A stretch of 28,083 nt of DNA, taken from positions 1-28,083 of the forward strand of contig JAGCSE010000213.1 in NCBI GenBank assembly GCA_017964325.1, in the 5' to 3' direction. The translations under genes were made by a program, and so were the position numbers. This DNA comes from Victivallales bacterium (GTDB taxonomy: Bacteria; Verrucomicrobiota; Lentisphaeria; Oligosphaerales; Oligosphaeraceae). Each line of letters starts with the position of its first letter. Positions within the stretch are counted from its first letter, which is position 1. The notes beneath the pieces are model-generated. The model was not told the origin of the DNA. It did no database searches and saw nothing but the letters and a program-made list of their open reading frames with translations. Positions 7,229-16,200 of this stretch are shown here, piece by piece.

Positions 7229-10200
7229 TCACCGACCTGAAGACTGACAGAAAATGCGGAACCCATAGTGGTGGTAGCAATCTGAAGGAGTGAGGAAACT
7301 ACGGCTCGCTGAACGGCAGAGCTCCGCGCCGCGAGCCCAGTCGCCGCCGCGCTGCACGCGGATCCAGCCCGTATTCGGGCCGACTGGATCCGACACAGCC
7401 GCCACTGACGATGTACTCGCCCCATACCAGTCCAAACACAGTTCATATACATTTCCATGCATGTCGTAAAGCCCCCAGGCGTTCTGACGGTAGCTGCCGA
7501 CCTTTGCGTGCCCGTCCGAATAGCCGCCTTTGCCATCCAAATGATTGTAAGCGTATCGCCCGACTTCAGCCATGTTGGCATCCTGCCCAGTCGAAGTCAA
7601 ATTCTTCCCGGAATTCAAGGCAGTCGTCGTGCCCGCCCGGCAGGCGTACTCCCATTGAGCCTCCGTCGGCAAATCGAATACCAGCCCCGTCTTCGCCTGG
7701 AGTTTGCCCATGAACGACGTGGCATCAACGGAATGGCCATACTCCGGCCAGCCTGCCCCACCTTGTTCCCCTGTTCCACGAATCATCTCGTATGAAACAC
7801 ATTCCACGGGGCGGCTATTGCCGTTTATAGAAGACGGGTTGCTCCCCATGACCAGCTCCCATTGTTTCTGCGTGCATTCGAACACGCCGATGTAGTAGTC
7901 CTGCGTCAGTGTCACCTCATGCTGGGCCATATCACTGTCGCGTCGCCCCACTTCATCCTCAGGCGAGCCCATGATGAATGTCCCCGCCGGAATCTTCCGC
8001 AGCCACAACTCTGTTGTGCGGCAGGCGTCGTCTTCCAGATTCGGAGCCTGATCCGTATATCGTACAGGATAGTTCGCCGCATCCGGTCCAGCGGACAAAT
8101 CGACGACTATATACAGGTCATCGTCCTCCAGCAGTCCGGTCAGTTTGACCATCGGCATGTGTTCCCGCATCCAGTCATGAACATAACGGCTTCCGCTTTC
8201 AACCGTCGTCAATGCCGTGCAACCGTCAAAGGCATCCTCGCCTATTGACACAATGCTGTCAGGAAGCTTGAGAGAAGTCAAGGATGATGCTCCCGCAAAG
8301 CAATGGTCTCCAATGCCCGTCACGACCGCACCGTCGATTTTATCGGGAATGGCCACTTCCGTCATGTTTCCGACTGTGTATCGCGTGATGGTCGCCTTTC
8401 CATCCTGAATTGAATAAGTGTATGGCAGTTTTGTATAATTTGCACGGAAATCATCGCGAACGAGTCTATTGTTCACATAAGCCGCCACACGGATCGTCGC
8501 CGTGGATGTCAGCCAAATGCCATTTGCAACATCATAACGCTTGCTTCGGTCAGTCGGCTTCGAACCATCCAACGTATAATAGAACGTCACGATGTCATGG
8601 GCGAGATTGCTTCTCAGGAAGACTTGAAGCCCTTCTCCGCTGAACTTCGTCCCTGACGGGGGCCTGAACTCCAAGTTGACCGCATTAGGAAATTCCCCAT
8701 CGTCCATTATATAAATCCAGTAGCCGACGCCGGCCTTCAGCGTGTAACCGCCTTCGGCGTCTTCTTCAAGATACACAAATCGTCCATCCTGCCAATACCA
8801 TATTGTATAGCCGGAATCCAAATGGCGTTCCGTGTCCGTTGGGCCGACCATGTTCCAGCCGGCTTTCAACGGAATCTCCTCCGCCGTACGCGTCTGCGAC
8901 GGGAAGATGTCCAGATAACGCTTTGTATTGTCATGCTGGAAGAGCCAGTAGGCTTTGCCGCCTTCCAGCGAACTGGTTCTCGTATAACTGTTGTTCTCGA
9001 TTCCGAACAGGTTTTGCCCCAGCAGGATGCGTTCCGTATAATTCTCCGGTCTGAACGGCAGGGAGAACAAATTCCAGCCAGGCTTCAGCTCCAATGTGCA
9101 ACGACCGCCCAAATCAAATCCCCACACGGGACTCTCCGTAACCGTGCCATCCGCCGTCGTCGTCGTCACCTGCCAGTAATAATCCACATCGTTCAGCAGA
9201 ATCGACGGCAACCGCCAACGATTCATCGTCAGTGAATCAGAAGTCGTGACGAGTTCTGCGGCATCGCTGTTCTTATCCGCATCGCCTTTCCAAATGGTCA
9301 CATCGTAGGTAGCGTCATCCTGCGCATCCCACGTCATGACACCTGTTTCCGTCGTTGCCGTCGCGCCGTCGTAAATCCAGTTGAACCATGCGGGCGATGT
9401 CGTGATGGGCTGGTTGCGATCGAACGTAATCGTCGCCGAACAGTCGATGCGACGGCCTATCGGCGCGTCATCCCGCACTTTCACGCGGAAACTGACATAC
9501 CCTTCGCCAGAATGGTTGTCATCATTCGGCGGTAGGAAGCCAGCCGTCACGACGGCGGGCCAGTAACCGCCTTCGGCGTTGGCGGGATCATAGCTTCGCA
9601 GATACCACTGCACGGCTCCGTTGTCTTTGTCACATGTCACCTTGCCGCGAACCTGCCATGGCGTCCCGTCCTGCGTCACCGTGAACTTGCCTGTCGCCTT
9701 GCCGTTCAACGTATTCACCAGCTGGTTGCCAAACGAAATAGCTCCCAGCTGGAAGGTCGAGACATCCACCAATTTTTCATCCAAATCAAGATCCACCCAG
9801 ATTTCCTGTGCGGCGGCATCCGCTGTCGATTTATTCTCAAAATAAACCGTATAATCTAACCATTCGCCACGTTCCACGAGCCGCTGCGTCGCAGGATCCC
9901 CCGCCCCACGCGGCCCGACGATTTCGTTGGGATCGCAGGACTGCAAGATGGGTGGCAAGCAGTCATCATCTGGAAATTCATAATATCCATGGCAATGGCA
10001 GGTACAAGTAGTGCTGTATGAACCAAAAATATGTCCACAAATAGGACATTTTCGTTTTTCTCCACTTGGAACAACTAAACTTGTAAACTTTACCCCCTTC
10101 ATAAAAAAACGTTTTGGCAAAAGTGAGACCCTATGTGATGATTTACCTTCATATACATATGAGAAGCTGTCAGGTGAGCCACCAGAATGTATTTCGCTTT

Positions 10201-13200
10201 TTCCATCACCAAAATCCCATTCACGAGAATCAATATTGTCAGCCGGATGATACACTATCTCATATCGGCCTAACATAAGTGGTCGTTTGGAAACCACTTG
10301 CGTTTCCTGTTCTGGTCCTAAGGTATTGAAGTTAACCGAATAAGAATTTAACGAATAATCGTATGGCATCGCATTCCAAGAAAAACGCTCCATTGGCACA
10401 CCCCATTTCCAAGTTTTCCCCCAAAGTATCCCCGAATAAAGTGGAATAGTAAATACAGAAAGATCAACTTCGGGTAATATCCCCTCTTCTTTCTTAAAGT
10501 TGAAAAGTTTAATTACAGCACTAAGCTTTAAACCAGCAGAAACCGAAAGTTTTTTAGGTGATGCCTCAAAAGATATGCCGATGCCAACCTTTCCAGTCAA
10601 ATCTGCAACTGAGGCTTCGAATTTGTCTTTTATAGATTTACCGCAAACTAATAATTTTAGTTTGATTCCCATTTCCACACCGCCATTAAGTTTTGCATTG
10701 AAAGATGCTGAATCGATATTTGAGGTACAATTTAATTTAGGCAATAAACCAGCCTCTTGGATTTCCCATTCTCCATTTTCTAATCGTTTTTTACTACTTA
10801 CCCAAGTTAGTTCCTGTTTAAATGTCTTTTCGAACGCAAGTTCCGCTTCAAAAGATAAGCTACCATTAAAATACGATTTTATTATAAATTCATTGGGGAT
10901 GATGATGGGCCCAGTGGGAGTCAGAACAGTTACATCTAATGGAATCTTAAAAATTTCTTCTTCTATTTTATCTTGGAGTTTTAGCATTTTTTGCTTTATT
11001 TTATCTGGTAGTAAATCTACGCTTAAACTACCATTCCAACTAAATGTTTCTTCAATTTTATATCCGTCTTCATATTCAAACGATTTTATTTCTTCATTTT
11101 CATCATACTCAATTTTTAAATCGTAAGGCAATTTTTCAAACGTAATATCCAATGTGAATCCTTCACTTCCTGCTATTCTTTTTTTTATTGCTTCCCATTT
11201 ATTTTCACCACGAGTACCCATTATTCCATCATCTTTTACTCGAATAGAAAAACTTTTAAACAAATCAGTTAAAACAGCATCGTCAACAGTTAAGTAATAG
11301 TAATCACCTACCTTCCGACTAGCCAAAATCTTCACCGCAATTACATCCCCATCAGGATACTTAAATAGCATTTTGGCATCTTTTACAAGTTTAACTGGAT
11401 ATTCCCCTACTTCACGCATCACAAGTATCGTCCCATCCCAGGAGACAAACTCATAGGGTGGATTCTCTGTTTCATGAAGCAAAATTACATCATCTCGCAA
11501 AACATTCTCAATAGGTTTTATGACATTGACGATTTGCTGTTCCTGTATGGTGTTACCTTCTGGTGTTGTCAAAGTCAAATCAATCCGATGCTCACCCAAC
11601 ACACTATAAATCCACTGTGGCTCAGGCTCTTCACTGTCAGTAACACCATCACCATCAAAATCCCAAGCAAATGCATATCCGTCTGTTGATTTGTCGAAAC
11701 TGAAATAACACGTCACCTCAAGTGGCCCCGATCCTTGACTTGGGAATGGCATAAAAACTTTTTTATGGACGATTAGCAACTCCACATTCTCCTGCCATTC
11801 TCCTTCATCTAATTCCACTAAAGTGAATTCCTCAGATTGCCATTTTTCGCCAAATACTTCAAGACTGTACTTTCCAGCTGGCAACTCAGTAAACTGCCAA
11901 GAACCATCTTCATTAACTTTGGTTTCATATCTTTCTTCTTGACAATATGCAGTAACAGTAAGACCCTCGCAGTCGGTCATCTCTCCATTTTTTGTTGTTA
12001 TTATACCTTCCAAACAGCCTGGTTGAGATATATAAAGTAATGCACTATGATGGTTATTATTAACATCGACGCTAATAGGTCCTGACTTATGTATAATAGC
12101 CATATCGACATTAGAAACTTTCAAGTAATAGGTATTTTCGCTAAGGTTATGAAATTCAAACTTTCCATTCTCAGAAACATCGACAATGGAAAGTGCCTGA
12201 ACACCATCCTCCATCCACAATTCCACCGAATAGTTTTCTGTTATAGGCTGTCCATTTTTCATGCAGACATAGCCGTCGATGCTTCCCAGCGGAATACACA
12301 ACAACTCCACGCCATTGACATCCTGTCCGGCAACCGTTGAAATTTTACATTCACCGACCGTCTCTGCAAAAGCCAACGTCAACAGATATTCTGTTTCCCC
12401 TGTCAATGTATCAAAACAAAAATACCCATTTTCATCCGTCTCCACCGTGATTTCCGTTGCATTTTCATCAACTGTAGTGGCGCGTATTGTGGCTTTTGGA
12501 ATCGCCGCGAGAGATTTTGCATGATAAACATAACCAGAAATTGCTGAGAATGAAGATACGGCGGTGCATTCCGCAAAATTCTGCAATACTTTGAAGTCCA
12601 TCTCTTCTTTACCACGCGCGGCTAATCTCAACGCAGCCTTATGCACAGCCTTTTCCAGTTCCTTCCATGTTGTAAAAGTCTTACTAACAGGATATTCCTC
12701 CTCTGGGAATTTCATCGTATCGAATTTCAACCTGCAACTTCCCGTAAAACTGAAATAGAATGGGACTTTGCACTCTTCGCCCGCCTTCAAAACATTGACA
12801 GGACTGGAGCCCGCGCCATAAAGCAACAGCACATCACTTTCTTCGTCGGATATTTTGACTTTCAATTGAGTTCCATTTTCACCGATGACACGGAACACTG
12901 GAGCATTCATATCCGCATTTCCTGTATTCTTGTAGCGAATATATCCAATGTACTGCCGACCCTCTCGAACACTGTCCGGAACATCCAGCCAGGCTTCAAG
13001 ATTCGCCCGCCTGACTGCCTCCACAATCGTCACAGCTTTATTTGCAATATAAACATTCTCATTGGAAGTTGTCACTTTTAAATCATAATCATTCGCTTCC
13101 TTGTCTGATAAATTAAACGATGCAACAGTCCGCCCCTCATCATCTGTTGAAATGCCAACAGCTTGTATCTTCTCATTAGCATTTTTCAAACAGACGCTCT

Positions 13201-16200
13201 TCACAGAGGCAGCATCCAGCAAGACAAAACTGATGGTAACAATTTCCGAATTGGACACGACATTCGGTGTCACATCGCAGACTGCCTCTGCCACGTTAAT
13301 GCTATTAATGCTGAACGATGCTCCCGTCAAGCTGTCATTTGCTATCCTGATATACGCCGTCTTGTCCGCCGCAGATGGCATCACCATGATGACGCGTCCA
13401 TCGTTCAATGACCGTCCTGTCGCATCGGAATGGGTCTCCGTCGGGATGAAACCGACGCCACACTGCCAATCCAATACGTCCTTAAACTGACTTACGAGCT
13501 CCAGAAACTCATGGTCTCCCGCCTTCAACGCAATATTTTCTCCACTGCCCAATGCGTATATCTTCTTGTTTTTCCATTCTTCTACTTGGACCTCTATGAC
13601 ATCCTCTCCTTCAATACGATTATTCTGGAACATCCTCTCATAAATATCCAAATTGCTGTTCACCGTGACCGCCAGCCGCCATTTTCCAGGCATGATGGCA
13701 GGAATCCGGCACTGCCTGATGATCGTTTTCTTTTCACCGACAGCCAAATGTTCATATCCTGCAATGTCTCCAAGCTCCACAGTCTGCTGCCCAAGCTCTT
13801 CGTCCGCCGAACAAAGTGAAATACTATCCTGCCAATAGCCTTGGAAGCTCACGGAACCTACATTTTCAATCTGATAGGAAACTGTGATGGTCTCGCCGCT
13901 GATGCCAATAGACGAACCGCTCACCCAATTCACCTTCAAGTCAGGCACTTCGCCGCCGCCTGTTCCAGGATATTCATAGATGCCGATGTCGGGCACACAG
14001 CCGTTTTCAGACGCAATGCCCGTATCGTTGATTTTCGTGCAGTTCATGCGCGGCTTGCCCCAATAGTCCAATTCTGGCGCGACAGTACCATCGCCTGCAT
14101 CAATGCAAGGACTGTTCGGTTTCAAAGTGAAATCGCCGTTTTCCGCGTCATTGAACAACGGGTTATCCGTAATATTGCCATCTCCATTCAAGATTCCTGC
14201 ATTCCAAAAACAAGAATAGTTGCTACTATAGCCATTTGATGATGCAGTTTCATACAAAATACTGTTATTCAACAATCCATCGCCATCAAGAGTATAGTCA
14301 GAACAAAAGGCAAGCACGGAATTTGTTATTCTGGCATTTCCTTGCACCCCAAATCTCGCTTGTTGCAAAATCGAATTGTCGATTTCAACATTACCTGCGG
14401 CATAAATCAAACGCAACAATGAATTTTGGACAATGCAACCATTCAAATTCAAATACCCAGAATTGCACCGCAAGATAGCATCTCTCTGATTACTGTACTG
14501 CCCCCAACCTCCCCATTGCAAAATGGCATTATTAAATACTGCATCTCCGCCATTGACGGTAATGCCAATCCAATCTCCTTCTTCTGGAACGGTTCCATTT
14601 CCATCCTGATTCGTGTCACCACCATGTTCGTCATCTTTAATCGATGTAAACACAATCGGTTGCGCACGGGTTCCAATGGCCTCCAATGTCGCGCCGGAAT
14701 TGACGGTGATGCCTTGTCCTGAACTGAATTTCAGAACCGCACCGGGTTCAATGGTCAGTGTGACACCATTGGCGATTGTCAGATTGCCCGTCGCCTTATA
14801 GACCAGATTGCCGCTCAAAGTTGTATTCTTTGTCAAGTTGCCTGAAGGCAGCGTGGCGGATTTACAATACAGCTTGCAAGCAGAATCCATGCGGACAGCG
14901 CCATCGCCGCCAAGCGTATAGGCATCGTAGCTCGGCATGGATGCAAAGCCATCCAGATTCGTGTCGCCGCCGATGGAATCATCGGCAATATGCGTGAACG
15001 TAACACCATTGCATTCCACGACAGAGCCCAGTTTGGCGATGATGCCGCATCCGCTCTGGAATTTCACAATCGCCCCGTCGCTGATGGTCAACATCACGCC
15101 GGCGGGGACAATCACATTGCCACGGACGACATGGATGGCGGAATCGTCCCATGTCTCGTCACCTGTCAGACGTCCATCATGGATGATGACTTCACGGTTG
15201 ATGAAAAAAGTCGTCTCCAGACGGTCCAGCAGGCCACCTCGATTGTCAAGCGTCTCGTGCGCAAGCAGATAGCGGCCAGTCCCAAGGTTGTAGGTCTCCC
15301 ATTTCGCCGTGCCGTCCGTATCGCCGTCGGTTGTGGCATGGATAGTCTGCGGCACTTCATTGTCTTCATCTAATTGCACAGAAATACGCACGGACGTAGC
15401 GGTGGCCTTTCCCGCCCATGCGGTGGAAAAACACAGCGTTTCCACATCCCGTGCCAGTCGGCTGAACAAATCCGTCCGTTCATCGACTTCCGCACCTTCC
15501 TCCGTCTCAACAGTTGTGCAGGCGTATTCCGCATCCGCCGGAAGCGTCGCTGCAGACTCGAAGATGCTGACCGTGCTCTCCGCCACATCGATGTTTGTTC
15601 CAGACGATGCCGTCAAAACGACGGTGAAATCTTCCAGCTCTTCCACGATTGCATCCGAAACAATCGGAATCTCAATGTAGCGCGTCCCATTGTCCGTGGT
15701 GGTCCATGAAAGCCTGCCAGACGACAATGTGTAGTCGCTGTTCAATTTCGCGGTGCCGTCCGTCGCCTGCCAATCGACGGAAAACGTCGCCTTGCGCGTA
15801 CCGCTGACCGTCACGGGAATCGCGACAAAACCTTGATGCTCAATGACACGGGAATTGTGGATGGACACCGTCGGCAACGTGCTGAACGTCACCTGCCGCA
15901 CATTCATAAATCCATTGTCCGTCCAGCCGGTACTGGTATTATAGCAGTAAATGAGCCAATCCGACGGCGCATCCATAGTCCCATCGCGCATGTCGGTGTC
16001 TCCACCGAACGCGTCATCCGTCGCCAAGGCAAACAAGACAGGCGATTCCGACGTGCCCTGCACGGACACCTTGCCACCATGCTCCACGATGATGCGCGTA
16101 TCTTCCGTGAACTTCACGACCGCGCCGCTTGTCATCGTAAGCGTCACACCGTTCGGTACATAGACATCGTTGCGGATCAGATGGACCACTGTACTGTCCC

